From Pseudomonadota bacterium (GTDB lineage Bacteria; Pseudomonadota; Alphaproteobacteria; Rhodobacterales; Rhodobacteraceae): DNA of 64,000 bases. Position 1 is the first letter of the stretch, and each line of letters opens with the position of its first letter. The notes under the pieces were generated by a model. That model was not told where the DNA came from. It was given only the letters and a program-made list of their open reading frames with translations, and did no database searches. A program made the translations under genes and the position numbers. Location: contig JBCAYL010000001.1 of NCBI GenBank assembly GCA_038533575.1, positions 958,226 to 1,022,225 on the forward strand, in the 5' to 3' direction. Shown piece after piece: positions 43,661-52,498 of this stretch.

Positions 43661-44041
43661 GTGTCTGCCTCCGGCGGGAGTATTTATGGCCAGTGGAAGC
43701 GGGGGCTGGCACTTTATTTGGCCGGCGTCGGCAGCGCGGCGGCGGCCGTGGACTGCACATTCGACCGGGAGTGTATTGCGGGCGAGGCCTGTGCGGTGAG
43801 CGCTTTCGAGGCCAGTGTCACCCCCGATGCCGGGGCGGCGCGCGCGACGGTAGAGACAGTCTTCGGCACTTTTCCCGGCCTTTACTCCAACACTGCGGGC
43901 ACGGCGCCGCATAACGTCACGGCCTTCGTGCCGGAGACGGGGAACAGCCTGCACCTGACCTACACGGACGAGGCGGCATGGCTGACGTTTCACATGCCCG
44001 CGGCGGAGATGGCGATCACCTATCTAGGGACCTGTAAATGA
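43661..44041 (+). CDS. Small secreted hypothetical protein within the liv operon
   Basis: This protein of about 126 residues is unknown to me. It has a hydrophobic signal-like stretch (LALYLAGVGSAAAA) followed by VDCTFDRECIAGEAC, a cysteine-rich mature start, so it is probably periplasmic. Its TGA overlaps the livH ATG, which supports a true translated gene. The start is doubtful: GTG 43661 lies within a GTATTT-type repeat (43668-43699), TTG 43601 overlaps livF, and TTG 43715 would leave a very short signal. An ATG with good ribosome site at 43686 is in another frame and would need one extra base. Confidence 0.6.
   Translation: MSASGGSIYGQWKRGLALYLAGVGSAAAAVDCTFDRECIAGEACAVSAFEASVTPDAGAARATVETVFGTFPGLYSNTAGTAPHNVTAFVPETGNSLHLTYTDEAAWLTFHMPAAEMAITYLGTCK
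43668..43699 (+). repeat. GTATTT-type intergenic repeat, copy C
   Basis: CCTCCGGCGGGAGTATTTAT followed by GGCCAGTGGAAG lies 57 bases after the livF stop. It matches copy B at 15890-15921 closely. If these repeats are non-coding, the start of the small secreted protein must lie after 43699. Confidence 0.5.
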
Positions 44042-45051
44042 CGGATATCCTGAACGCGATCATCGTGATCCTGAATTTCATCGTCATCCCGGGGGTGGCC
44101 TACGGCTCGCAGCTGGCGCTCGGCGCGTTGGGGGTGACGCTGGTCTATTCGATCCTGCGGTTTTCGAACTTCGCCCATGGGGACACCATGGCATTCGGGA
44201 CGATGTTCGTGATCCTCTTTACGTGGTGGATGCAGGGGCTGGGGCTCTCATTGGGCCCGCTCCCCACGGCACTTCTGGCGCTGCCGCTGGGGATCGGGGC
44301 CTGTGCGCTCATGGTGCTCTTCACCGATCGCTCGGTCTACCGATTCTACCGGCGGCAGAAGGCCTCGCCCGTCATCCTCGTCATCGTCTCCATGGGGGTG
44401 ATGTTTGTCCTCAATGGCGTGACGCGCTTTATCATCGGGGTCGATGACATCCGCTTCGCCGATGGCGAACGCTTCATCATCCGCGCGCGGGATTTCCGCG
44501 ATGCCACGGGGCTCGACGAGGGGCTGGCCTTCCGCACCTCTCAGGCCATCACCATCGTGGTGGCGGTGATCGCGGTGGCCGCGCTCTTCTACTTCCTGAA
44601 CAAGACGCGCACGGGGAAATCCATGCGTGCGTTTTCCGACAACGAGGACCTGGCGCTTCTCTCCGGCATCAACCCCGAGAAGGTCGTGGCCGTGACATGG
44701 ATCGTGGTGGCCGCGCTCGCCACCACCGCCGGGACGCTCTACGGGCTCGACAAGTCCTACAAGGCCTTCACCTATTTCCAGCTGCTCCTGCCGATCTTCG
44801 CGGCGGCCATCGTGGGCGGGCTTGGCTCGCCAGTGGGCGCCATCGTGGGCGGCTTCGTCATCGCCTTTGCCGAGATCGCGCTGACCTACCCGCTGAGGAA
44901 GGTGCTGGCCTATCTCCTGCCCGAAAGCCTCGAGCCTGACGGGCTCGTGCAGCTTCTGACCACTGACTACAAATTCGCGGTGAGCTTCGCGATCCTCGTG
45001 ATCGTGCTCCTCTTCAAGCCCACCGGCATCATGAAGGGGAAGGCGCTATGA
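44038..45051 (+). CDS. livH: Branched-chain amino acid ABC transporter permease LivH
   Basis: This 337-residue membrane subunit pairs with LivM. It has about eight hydrophobic segments and the family motifs LRFSNFAHGD near residue 40, GKSMRAFSDNEDLALLSGIN (cytoplasmic coupling loop) and AAIVGGLGSPVGAIVGG. Its ATG overlaps the stop of the small secreted protein, and its own stop overlaps livM. Confidence 0.95.
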   Translation: MTDILNAIIVILNFIVIPGVAYGSQLALGALGVTLVYSILRFSNFAHGDTMAFGTMFVILFTWWMQGLGLSLGPLPTALLALPLGIGACALMVLFTDRSVYRFYRRQKASPVILVIVSMGVMFVLNGVTRFIIGVDDIRFADGERFIIRARDFRDATGLDEGLAFRTSQAITIVVAVIAVAALFYFLNKTRTGKSMRAFSDNEDLALLSGINPEKVVAVTWIVVAALATTAGTLYGLDKSYKAFTYFQLLLPIFAAAIVGGLGSPVGAIVGGFVIAFAEIALTYPLRKVLAYLLPESLEPDGLVQLLTTDYKFAVSFAILVIVLLFKPTGIMKGKAL

Positions 45052-46364
45052 GCCAGCTGTCTGCGCGCGATCTCGGTCTCTTTGGCCTCGTGGCGGTGCT
45101 CATCCTCGGCACCGGGATCTTCCAGGGGGTCAACACGGCGCTCGTGCTTCTGAACATGGGGCTCGTGAGCGCGATCATGTCGCTCGGCGTGAACCTGCAA
45201 TGGGGCTTTGCCGGGCTCTTCAACATCGGGGTCATGGGCTTCGTGGCGTTGGGCGGGCTGGCGGCGGTGCTCATCGGGATGCCGCCCACCACCGAGGCTA
45301 TCGCGGCGGGCGGTGGCGGCATGGCCATCGCCATGACGCTCGGCGCCGCCACCATCGTGGCCGCCATCGTGGCCTACCGGCATCTCGCAGCCGGCTTGAC
45401 GCGGAATCTGGCCGTGCTCGGGATCGTGGTGGTGGGCTTTCTCGTCTACCGGACGTTCTTCGATCCGGCGCGGGACGCCATCGAGGCGGTGAACCCGGCG
45501 GGCACGGGCTATCTCGGCGGATTCGGGCTCGAGGGAGCCGGCATGATCCTGGCCTGGCCTGCGGGCGGCCTCATCGCGGCAGGCGCGGCCTGGGTGATCG
45601 GGAAGACGGCGCTCGGCCTCCGCTCGGATTACCTCGCCATCGCCACGCTGGGGATCGCCGAGATCATCATCGCCATCCTGAAGGCGGAGGACTGGCTCTC
45701 CCGCGGCGTCAAGAACGTCGTGGGTATCCCGCGGCCCGTGTCCTACGAAGTCGATTTGCAGGCCGACCCGGCCTTCGCCGAACGGGCCGATGCCTTCGGC
45801 CTCGACATCGTGGCCGCCTCCACTCTCCAGGTCCGGCTCGAATGGACGATCCTCTTCACCATCGTGCTCGTGCTCATCCTCGTCCTTGCGCAGCTCGCGC
45901 TGAACTCCCCCTGGGGGCGGATGATGCGCGCGATCCGGGACAACGAGACCGCCGCCGAGGCCATGGGCAAGGACGTCACCGCGCGCCATCTCCAGATCTT
46001 CGTGCTGGGCTCGGCCATCCTCGGCATGGCGGGCGCGATGATGACGACGCTCGACAGCCAGCTCACGCCGTCCGCCTATCAGCCGCTGCGCTTCACCTTC
46101 CTCATCTGGGTGATGGTGATCGTAGGCGGCTCTGGCAACAATTTCGGCGCCGTGCTCGGCGGTTTCATCATCTGGTTCCTCTGGGTTCAGGTGGAGGTGG
46201 GCGCAGCCTTCATCATGGAGGTCATCACGGCCCCCCTGCCCGACGGCTCCGCCCTGGAAACCCACCTCCTGGCCGGCGCGCCGCACATGCGGCTCCTGAC
46301 GATGGGCCTCGTGCTGCTCCTGATGCTGCGCTTCTTCCCACGGGGGCTCATACCCGAACGGTGA
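45048..46364 (+). CDS. livM: Branched-chain amino acid ABC transporter permease LivM
   Basis: The second permease, 438 residues, is longer than the core LivM because of a loop region rich in Ala and Gly near residues 80-100 and an insert after GIAEIIIAILKAEDW. The coupling loop MMRAIRDNETAAEAMGKDV and the VIVGGSGNNFGAVLGG motif are present. It is the last gene of the operon; only a weak hairpin with T5 follows at 46416-46435. Confidence 0.94.
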   Translation: MSQLSARDLGLFGLVAVLILGTGIFQGVNTALVLLNMGLVSAIMSLGVNLQWGFAGLFNIGVMGFVALGGLAAVLIGMPPTTEAIAAGGGGMAIAMTLGAATIVAAIVAYRHLAAGLTRNLAVLGIVVVGFLVYRTFFDPARDAIEAVNPAGTGYLGGFGLEGAGMILAWPAGGLIAAGAAWVIGKTALGLRSDYLAIATLGIAEIIIAILKAEDWLSRGVKNVVGIPRPVSYEVDLQADPAFAERADAFGLDIVAASTLQVRLEWTILFTIVLVLILVLAQLALNSPWGRMMRAIRDNETAAEAMGKDVTARHLQIFVLGSAILGMAGAMMTTLDSQLTPSAYQPLRFTFLIWVMVIVGGSGNNFGAVLGGFIIWFLWVQVEVGAAFIMEVITAPLPDGSALETHLLAGAPHMRLLTMGLVLLLMLRFFPRGLIPER

Positions 46365-46415
46365 GGTCAATTGTGGCGAATGTGGGGTACTGTTGAGGGC
46401 GCATACCCGCGCAAG

Positions 46416-46435
46416 TTGCATTTTGTGCAATTTTT
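46416..46435 (+). terminator. Weak hairpin with T5 after livM, also a palindrome
   Basis: TTGCA (46416-46420) and TGCAA (46426-46430) around TTTTG, then TTTTT. The stem is only 5 bp; it could be a weak terminator of the liv operon or a binding site in the leader of the next gene. Confidence 0.35.
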
Positions 46436-46488
46436 AAGCGCTCTGGGAAGCCATTCGGCGCCTCGGGAGAATTCCAATAACTTTGCTT

Positions 46489-46508
46489 CAAGAAACGGAA
46501 ATTTCTTG
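46489..46508. promoter_or_regulatory. Perfect 7-bp inverted repeat upstream of the curlin-like gene
   Basis: CAAGAAA (46489-46495) and TTTCTTG (46502-46508) with a 6-base spacer form a 20-base palindrome in the AT-rich 246-base leader. The size and symmetry suit a dimeric repressor or activator. No regulator can be named. Confidence 0.4.
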
Positions 46509-46610
46509 TTAGCCGTTTGGGATGGGCAGCACTTTGCCCCGGGGAACGGATTTAATTGTGTCAATGTTTGGCTCCCGCGATGTTCAGGGGGAGGCAAAAG
46601 GGAGTGACTT

Positions 46611-47927
46611 ATGAAGACCACCAGATTGCTAGCGACGACGACGGCCCTGTCATTGTGTTTCGCGTCGGCCTGGGCGGATGACAACTTTGCGCTCGTCGAA
46701 CAGGTCCAATCGGGGACAGCCGGCGGCAACAACGCGCTCGTGGAGCAAGACGGCGCTGGCAACTTCGTGGGTAACGAGCCGCGCCCGCAGGGTCCCCGCG
46801 CCTTCCGGCAGGTGACCGACCAAACGAGCGGCGAGAACTCCCTCACCGTCCTTCAGATGGGAGATGGGAACGCCGTGGCCTCTTCGCTCGGCGGGCGTCA
46901 GCTGGGGAGCAACGGCACGGCAAACACGGCCACCTTCACGCAGATCGGTGACGACAACCTCGTGGGATCTGTAGGCCAGCGGGCCGAGGGCGGGTCAGGC
47001 GCTGGCGGCAACGTCATGACCATCGTGCAAGGCGCGAGCGACGGGTCGACCGGAATGAACGAGATCGGTATCGCCAGCCAGTTTACCGCGGGCGGTGTGA
47101 GCTCGAACGCGCTGAACGTCACGATGACGGGCAACAACAACCGCATCAACCGCATTGAACAGGCCACTGATAGCGGCCTCGGCGACAACACGATCAGCGT
47201 GAACATCACCGGTAGCGACAACGGGCGCAGCAACCTCACGGGCTTCGCGCTCTCGGCCATCCCGGCGAACAACAATGCCAGCAAGGTCAACAACGTGCTC
47301 AAGCAGGGCGCTGCCTTTGATGGCGCCGCAGATGGGGGAAACAACATCAACCTCACTGTCAACGGTGACCGTAACGCGTTCAGCGTCGTTCAGTTCGGCG
47401 TCGGCAACGACGTGGGCAATCTGACCGTGACAGGCAGCGACAACGACTTGGGCATCTCCCAGTCGGGCACGTCCAACCTCGTGACGCTGGCCGTGGTCGG
47501 CGGCAACTTCAACAACGTGGGCATCTCGCAGGTGGGCACGAACTTCGCGGACGTCTCCATCGTTGGCTCGTCGAACGAGCTTTCGATCAGCCAGTCGGGC
47601 ACCAATGGTGACGGCTCGGACGGCTTCGGTGTCTCTTTCGACCTGACCGGTGACGGCAACGGCGTGGGGCTCTTCAGCGGGGCCGCGGATGCCGTGGGTC
47701 TGACGAACGGCACCATCACGCAGGACGGCGCGGGCAACCTCTTCAATGCCGTCATGGACACGAGCATGTCGAATTTTGCGGGATCGCAGATCGGCTCGGA
47801 CAACTTCGCAACTGTGAGCGTGTCCGGCGGCAACATGAACCAGTTCGCTGTCGCGCAGACCGGCAACAGCAATATCGCCAACCTCTCTCAGACGGGCGGC
47901 AGCAACAGCGCGGGCATCACCCAGTAA
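46611..47927 (+). CDS. Secreted curlin-repeat (amyloid-like) protein
   Basis: This 438-residue protein has a signal peptide (about 1-22, ending ASAWA) and then a long low-complexity body rich in Gly, Asn, Ser, Thr and Gln. The body consists of curlin-like units of the form I-x-Q-x-G-x-x-N (for example VAQTGNSNIANLSQTGGSN, GISQSGTSN, ITQDGAGN), alternating with V-x-G-x-x-N units (LTVTGSDN, VVGGNFN). CsgA and CsgB use such repeats to build a beta-helical amyloid fibre for biofilm. The protein is nearly three times CsgA length, and no csgE/F/G genes are seen nearby. It has its own AT-rich leader, a GGGAG site and a strong terminator, so it is a single-gene unit. Confidence 0.8.
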   Translation: MKTTRLLATTTALSLCFASAWADDNFALVEQVQSGTAGGNNALVEQDGAGNFVGNEPRPQGPRAFRQVTDQTSGENSLTVLQMGDGNAVASSLGGRQLGSNGTANTATFTQIGDDNLVGSVGQRAEGGSGAGGNVMTIVQGASDGSTGMNEIGIASQFTAGGVSSNALNVTMTGNNNRINRIEQATDSGLGDNTISVNITGSDNGRSNLTGFALSAIPANNNASKVNNVLKQGAAFDGAADGGNNINLTVNGDRNAFSVVQFGVGNDVGNLTVTGSDNDLGISQSGTSNLVTLAVVGGNFNNVGISQVGTNFADVSIVGSSNELSISQSGTNGDGSDGFGVSFDLTGDGNGVGLFSGAADAVGLTNGTITQDGAGNLFNAVMDTSMSNFAGSQIGSDNFATVSVSGGNMNQFAVAQTGNSNIANLSQTGGSNSAGITQ

Positions 47928-47953
47928 GCTGATCCGAACTGACTGGACGCAAT

Positions 47954-47984
47954 ATCAGCCGCCTTCGGGCGGCTGATTTCTTTT
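47954..47984 (+). terminator. Rho-independent terminator of the curlin-like gene
   Basis: ATCAGCCGCC (47954-47963), loop TTCG, GGCGGCTGAT (47968-47977), then TTTCTTTT. A perfect 10-bp stem 27 bases after the stop. Confidence 0.88.
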
Positions 47985-48031
47985 GAACTCAATGGACTCA
48001 GCCCCCATCGCCTTGCGGGCGGAGGTCCCCT

Positions 48032-48517
48032 TCAATGGATGGTGGGGCGGCCATCGGCGCTGATCGCGGCCAGGGCGCAGGTCTCGAAGACGATGGGCTT
48101 GGCATCGCGGAGGCTTTCGTAGCGCTTGGCGGCGGCGGTGAGGCGCTTCACGCGGGAGAGCATGCGCAGCTGTCCCTTTGTGAATTGCGCGAGGAATTTC
48201 GTACCGTCCTTCATGCGCACGGCTGCGACGACCATCTCGGTCTTGCCGATGAGCCAGCCGCTAATGACATCGCCGAAAGGGCCCGCCAGCGCCTCGTCCA
48301 CGAGGCCCCAGCCCGCGGGGCCCTTGCTCGGGCGGTCGGCGTGCTGGTGGATGATCTCCACGGCGTCGAGATCCGTGCGGATCGAGAAGCGCCGCTGGCG
48401 TCGACCCAGGATGCCCTCGGCCTCCAGCGCCACCGTGAGGGTGCCGAATGTGACGGTGTGACCGTCGTCCCTACCGACGAAGATGCCTTCGTCTGCTGCC
48501 AGTACTCTGAAGCCCAT
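48032..48517 (-). CDS. Hypothetical protein
   Basis: I do not recognise this 161-residue soluble protein. It is strand-rich in its N-terminal two thirds (GIFVGRDDGHTVTFGTLTV, RFSIRTDLDAVEII, EMVVAAVRMKDGTKFLAQF) and helical at the end, a pattern seen in PH-like or similar small beta domains, but this is a weak inference. The start ATG 48517 follows GAGGGCGAG. The 211-base region upstream (48518-48728) contains no further gene that I can see. Confidence 0.7.
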   Translation of the reverse strand: MGFRVLAADEGIFVGRDDGHTVTFGTLTVALEAEGILGRRQRRFSIRTDLDAVEIIHQHADRPSKGPAGWGLVDEALAGPFGDVISGWLIGKTEMVVAAVRMKDGTKFLAQFTKGQLRMLSRVKRLTAAAKRYESLRDAKPIVFETCALAAISADGRPTIH

Positions 48518-48728
48518 AATCTCGCCCTCGCGTCATTATCCCGACCCCTCCGGTAGTGGGAAAGATGGGTTAAAGTTAGGCGAATTTTTGCCGGGCCGCG
48601 GCGGAATGTAGGCACAATTCGAGCCGTGATTTACGGGCCTCGTTCGCGCCACAGCCCTCGCGATCAGCCGCCGCGGGCCCGACTTAGGCGCACAGTCTCG
48701 CCGCGACGACGCTTCGCGCGCACGCCGT

Positions 48729-49592
48729 CTAGCCCAGCTTGCGCAGGCGCTCCACGAGGCTCGACGTGTCCCAGCGGCCGCCACCCATTTTCTGCACGTC
48801 CTTGTAGAACTGGTCCACGAGGGCGGTGACGGGGATGGAGGCGCCGTTCTCGTTGGCGGTCTGGAGGCAGATGCCGAGATCCTTGCGCATCCAGTCCACC
48901 GCGAAGCCGTGATCGAACTTTCCGTCGGCCATCGTCTCGTAGCGGTTCGACATCTGCCAGGAGCCCGCGGCCCCTTGGCTGATGACGCTGACGACCTCGC
49001 GGATGTCGAGGCCCGCCTTCTCGGCGAAGTGCAGACCCTCCGAGAGGCCCTGGACGAGGCCCGCGATGCAGATCTGGTTGACCATCTTGGTGAGCTGCCC
49101 TGCCCCGCTTTCGCCCATGCGGCGGCAGGCCTTGGCATATACCTCCATGATTGGCTCGGCTTTGGCGTAGTGGGGGGCGTCGCCGCCGCACATGATGCCG
49201 AGTTGAGCGTTCTCCGCGCCCGCCTGCCCGCCGCTCACCGGCGCGTCGACAAAGCGGCCGCCGGCGGCCTCGTAAAGCTCGCGCGTGACCCTGGCGGAGA
49301 CGGTCGTGTGATCGACGAAGAGCGCTTCCGCGCCCATGGCCGCCAGCGCCCCGCCCTCGCCGAGACAGACCTCGCGGAGGTCATCGTCATTGCCCACGCA
49401 GGCCATGACGAAATCCTGCCCCGCGGCGGCGTCTGCGGGTGTGGCCGCATGGGCCCCGCCATGCTCCGCCGCCCAGGCCTCGGCCTTCTTGGCGGTGCGG
49501 TTGTAGACCGTCACATCATGCCCCGCCTTGGCGAGGTGCCCGGCCATGGGATAGCCCATGACCCCCAATCCGAGAAATGCGACCTTGGCCAT
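48729..49592 (-). CDS. NAD(P)-dependent beta-hydroxyacid dehydrogenase (3-hydroxyisobutyrate dehydrogenase family)
   Basis: This 287-residue enzyme oxidises a beta-hydroxyacid or reduces a semialdehyde. It has the Rossmann motif GLGVMGYPMAGHL (8-20), the substrate motif DAPVSGGQAGAENAQL, the catalytic lysine in GQLTKMVNQI, and the C-terminal MRKDLGICLQTA. Candidates are 3-hydroxyisobutyrate, tartronate semialdehyde or related glyoxylate/succinic-semialdehyde reductases. It stands alone, divergent from the acylase gene. Confidence 0.88.
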   Translation of the reverse strand: MAKVAFLGLGVMGYPMAGHLAKAGHDVTVYNRTAKKAEAWAAEHGGAHAATPADAAAGQDFVMACVGNDDDLREVCLGEGGALAAMGAEALFVDHTTVSARVTRELYEAAGGRFVDAPVSGGQAGAENAQLGIMCGGDAPHYAKAEPIMEVYAKACRRMGESGAGQLTKMVNQICIAGLVQGLSEGLHFAEKAGLDIREVVSVISQGAAGSWQMSNRYETMADGKFDHGFAVDWMRKDLGICLQTANENGASIPVTALVDQFYKDVQKMGGGRWDTSSLVERLRKLG

Positions 49593-49698
49593 GTTTCATC
49601 CTTCCGAGCGATGTGCTTAACGTTTTTGGCAACCTAACCGCGGCCCGCCCCGCGTCAACGCAGGTAAGGGGGCCGCGCATGCCCTCCCGGGAGACCCG

Positions 49699-52155
49699 AT
49701 GACCCTGTTCCGCTGGCTTGTCCGCCTGACATCGGCGGCGCTCGTTCTGGGCGTGCTGGCGATCGTGCTGGCCTACTACGTGTTCTCCCGTTCGCTGCCG
49801 GACTATGACCGGACGGTCCCGGTGACGGGTCTCGGCGCGGAGGTGGAGATCGCGCGGGATACCGCGAATGTCCCGCACATCTTCGGCACGACGGACAGCG
49901 ATACCTTCTTCGGGCTGGGCTATGTGCATGCGCAGGACAGGCTCTGGCAGATGACCATGCTGCGCCGCACGGCGCAGGGCCGGCTCTCGGCGCTCTTCGG
50001 CGCCACGACACTGCCGGTGGACCGAATGATGCGGCGTCTCGATCTCTACCGCCTCGCGCAAAGCTCGGTGGCGGCGCAGACGCCAGAGGGGCGCGCCGCG
50101 CTCGAGGCCTACGCGGCGGGGGTGAATGCGCGGCTCGCGGAGATCAACGAGGGCGCGCTTGGGCGCGGGGCGCCGGAATTCTTCCTCTTCGAGCCCGCCA
50201 TCGCGCCCTGGACACCTGCCGACAGCCTCGCTGTGCAAAAGCTCATGGCGCTCAGGGTCGCCTCCCATCTCGAGGAGGAGGTGCTGCGCGCGCGCGTCTC
50301 GCTGGCGCTGTCCGAAGAGCGGATGATGGACATCCTGCCCGAATATCCGGGCACGGGCGTCGCGGCGCTGCCGGATTATGCCTCGCTCGCGCCGGGCACG
50401 GTGCCCTTCGTGGCGCCTCGACGCGTGGCCTCGCCGCTCTCCCCGGCCCGGCCGAGGGGATTTGGGGGCGCCTCCAATGCCTGGGCCGCCGCGCCCGAGC
50501 GATCGGCCTCCGGCGGTACATTGCTCGCCAATGACCCCCATCTCGGCTTCTCGGCGCCGGCGCTCTGGTATCTGGCGCGGATCGAGCTCGAGGGCGGCGG
50601 GCAGATCGGGGGCACGATCCCGGGCCTGCCGCTGGTGCTCGTGGGCCGCTCCGCCGATCTCGGCTGGGGTCTCACCACGGCCTATGCCGATGATCAGGAC
50701 CTCTATATCGAGGAGGTCAATCCGGAGGATCCCGGCCAGTACCGCGTGCCAGGGGGCTGGGCCGATTTCCGCGAGCGGCAGTCCATCATCGAGGTGGCCG
50801 AGGGCGCGCCGGAGACACTGACCCTGCGCTGGACGGTGAACGGCCCCGTGCTTTCGCCCGACATGTTCGGCCTCAACACCGTCACGCCGCCCGGCCATGT
50901 GATGAGCCTCGCCTGGACGGCGCTCGATCCCGCCGACACCACCTATTCCGCCGCGCTGGCCACCTCGAAGGCGGGCTCCGTGCGCGCGGCCATCGCCGCC
51001 GCCGAAGGCTACCGCGCGCCCGCGCAGAACCTCGTCCTCGCCGACGGCACCGAGATCGCCATGAAGACCATCGGCGCGCTGCCCTCCCGCGACGTGCGTC
51101 ACCAGGCCCAGGGCCGCCTGCCCACGCCCGGCTGGCGCGTGGAGAACCGCTGGCGCGGACGCTTGCCCTACGACGCCAATCCCGAATTCATCGGCGCCGA
51201 GGGCGGCATCCTCGGCAACACCAACAACAAGAGCGTCGACCGGCCCTTCCCGCGGCACGTGAGCTTTCACTGGGGCGACAGCCAACGCGTCCAGCGCTGG
51301 GAGCGGCTCATGCAGGGCCGGCAGGTCCACACCCGCGAGAGCTTCATGGAGGCGCAGCTCGACACCGTGAGCCCCGCCGCGCGCAACCTCCTGCCGCTCA
51401 TCGGGGCCGATCTCTGGTTTACCGGTGAGGCCGCGCCCGCGGGCACGGTGGAGCGGAAGCGCCAGGAGGCGCTGGAGCTGCTGGCGGAATGGTCGGGCGA
51501 GATGAACGAGCACCTGCCCGAGCCCCTACTCTACGCGGCGTGGATGCGCGCGCTGCAGGCCCGGCTCATCCGGGACGAGCTGGGCCCCCTGGCCAGCGAA
51601 TTCGTCCACGTGGAGCCGGTCTTCCTCGAGCGGGTCTACCGCGACATCGAGGGCGCAGGCGCGTGGTGCGATATCGTGCAATCCGCGCAGGTGGAGGACT
51701 GTACCATGATCGCGCGGGCCGCGCTCGACGACGCGGTGCTCTGGATCGAGGAGACCTATGGCGCCGCCCGCCTCTCCTCGCTGCGCTGGGGCGACGCCCA
51801 CGAGGCGCGCCATGACCACCCGGTGCTCGGCCGATCGAATTGGCTTGGCTGGATCGTCAATATCCGGCAATCGACCTCGGGCGGAGACTTCACGCTGCTG
51901 CGGGGACAGACCGTGGGCCGCGGCGCGGAGCCCTTCTGGAACGTGAGCGGCGCGGGCTACCGGGGGGTCTACGACTTCGCGGACCCGGATTCCTCGCTCT
52001 TCATCATCGCCACGGGCCAGTCCGGGCACCCGCTCTCGCGCCACTACGACGATCTTGGAGAGCGCTGGCGGCGCGGGGAATACGTACCCATGTCGCTCGA
52101 CCCCGCGCTCGCGCGTGCCGCCAATATCGGGATCACGCGGCTCGTGCCGCGCTAG
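49699..52155 (+). CDS. Penicillin acylase family protein, membrane-anchored
   Basis: This 818-residue Ntn-hydrolase precursor is expected to cut itself before Ser259 (GFGGASNAW), making that serine the new N-terminal nucleophile. One N-terminal membrane helix (about 8-30) anchors or exports it. GGTLLANDPHLGF and the following alpha/beta core are typical. Family members hydrolyse penicillins, acyl-homoserine lactones or other amides; an AHL acylase role would fit a group rich in quorum signalling but is speculation here. ATG 49699 follows CGGGAG. It converges with the small gene that ends 1 base after its stop. Confidence 0.9.
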   Translation: MTLFRWLVRLTSAALVLGVLAIVLAYYVFSRSLPDYDRTVPVTGLGAEVEIARDTANVPHIFGTTDSDTFFGLGYVHAQDRLWQMTMLRRTAQGRLSALFGATTLPVDRMMRRLDLYRLAQSSVAAQTPEGRAALEAYAAGVNARLAEINEGALGRGAPEFFLFEPAIAPWTPADSLAVQKLMALRVASHLEEEVLRARVSLALSEERMMDILPEYPGTGVAALPDYASLAPGTVPFVAPRRVASPLSPARPRGFGGASNAWAAAPERSASGGTLLANDPHLGFSAPALWYLARIELEGGGQIGGTIPGLPLVLVGRSADLGWGLTTAYADDQDLYIEEVNPEDPGQYRVPGGWADFRERQSIIEVAEGAPETLTLRWTVNGPVLSPDMFGLNTVTPPGHVMSLAWTALDPADTTYSAALATSKAGSVRAAIAAAEGYRAPAQNLVLADGTEIAMKTIGALPSRDVRHQAQGRLPTPGWRVENRWRGRLPYDANPEFIGAEGGILGNTNNKSVDRPFPRHVSFHWGDSQRVQRWERLMQGRQVHTRESFMEAQLDTVSPAARNLLPLIGADLWFTGEAAPAGTVERKRQEALELLAEWSGEMNEHLPEPLLYAAWMRALQARLIRDELGPLASEFVHVEPVFLERVYRDIEGAGAWCDIVQSAQVEDCTMIARAALDDAVLWIEETYGAARLSSLRWGDAHEARHDHPVLGRSNWLGWIVNIRQSTSGGDFTLLRGQTVGRGAEPFWNVSGAGYRGVYDFADPDSSLFIIATGQSGHPLSRHYDDLGERWRRGEYVPMSLDPALARAANIGITRLVPR

Positions 52156-52389
52156 TCAGTGCAGGCTGAGCAGGACCTCGATGTCGCGCTGGCTCAAGCG
52201 GCGCAGGAGATCGAGCTCGTCGGCATTGAGCCCCGTGCCCGCATCGACCTGTGTCTTCACGATCCGCGCGATCACGCTGGTGGGCTGGTAGTAGATATCG
52301 GCGCTCTCGCGCGTCAGGTCTTCCACTAGGCGCCGCAGAACGCGCTTTTGCTTTTCGGCGTCGAGATCGACGCGTTTGTCTTCGAGCAT
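52156..52389 (-). CDS. Small hypothetical protein, helical and charged
   Basis: This 77-residue protein is rich in Glu, Asp, Arg and Leu and probably all helical (KQKRVLRRLVEDLTRESADI, then a variable middle and LLRRLSQRDIEVLLSLH). I know no family. It abuts the acylase stop (52155) and lies downstream of hflX on the same strand, 147 bases away across a GC-rich hairpin region, so it may be transcribed separately. Confidence 0.6.
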   Translation of the reverse strand: MLEDKRVDLDAEKQKRVLRRLVEDLTRESADIYYQPTSVIARIVKTQVDAGTGLNADELDLLRRLSQRDIEVLLSLH

Positions 52390-52498
52390 GGCGGCCTCCA
52401 GTTGGAGAATAGGTAGACCGTCCCCGGCAGACGTCGACGGCGCGGCGCCGATTGTCCCCGTGCCAGGTTTCTTTGTGCCCCCGTACCTCGGGGGGTGT

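Noticed and set aside
43686-43799. ATG 43686 with a good ribosome site as start of the small liv-operon protein
   Set aside because: It is in a different frame from the VDCTFDRECIAG body and lies inside a GTATTT repeat; using it needs an assumed missing base, so I only mention it as a possibility.
49516-51513. A 665-codon open frame antisense to the acylase gene
   Set aside because: Low-complexity Arg/His/Gly-rich product, a typical shadow of a high-GC gene.
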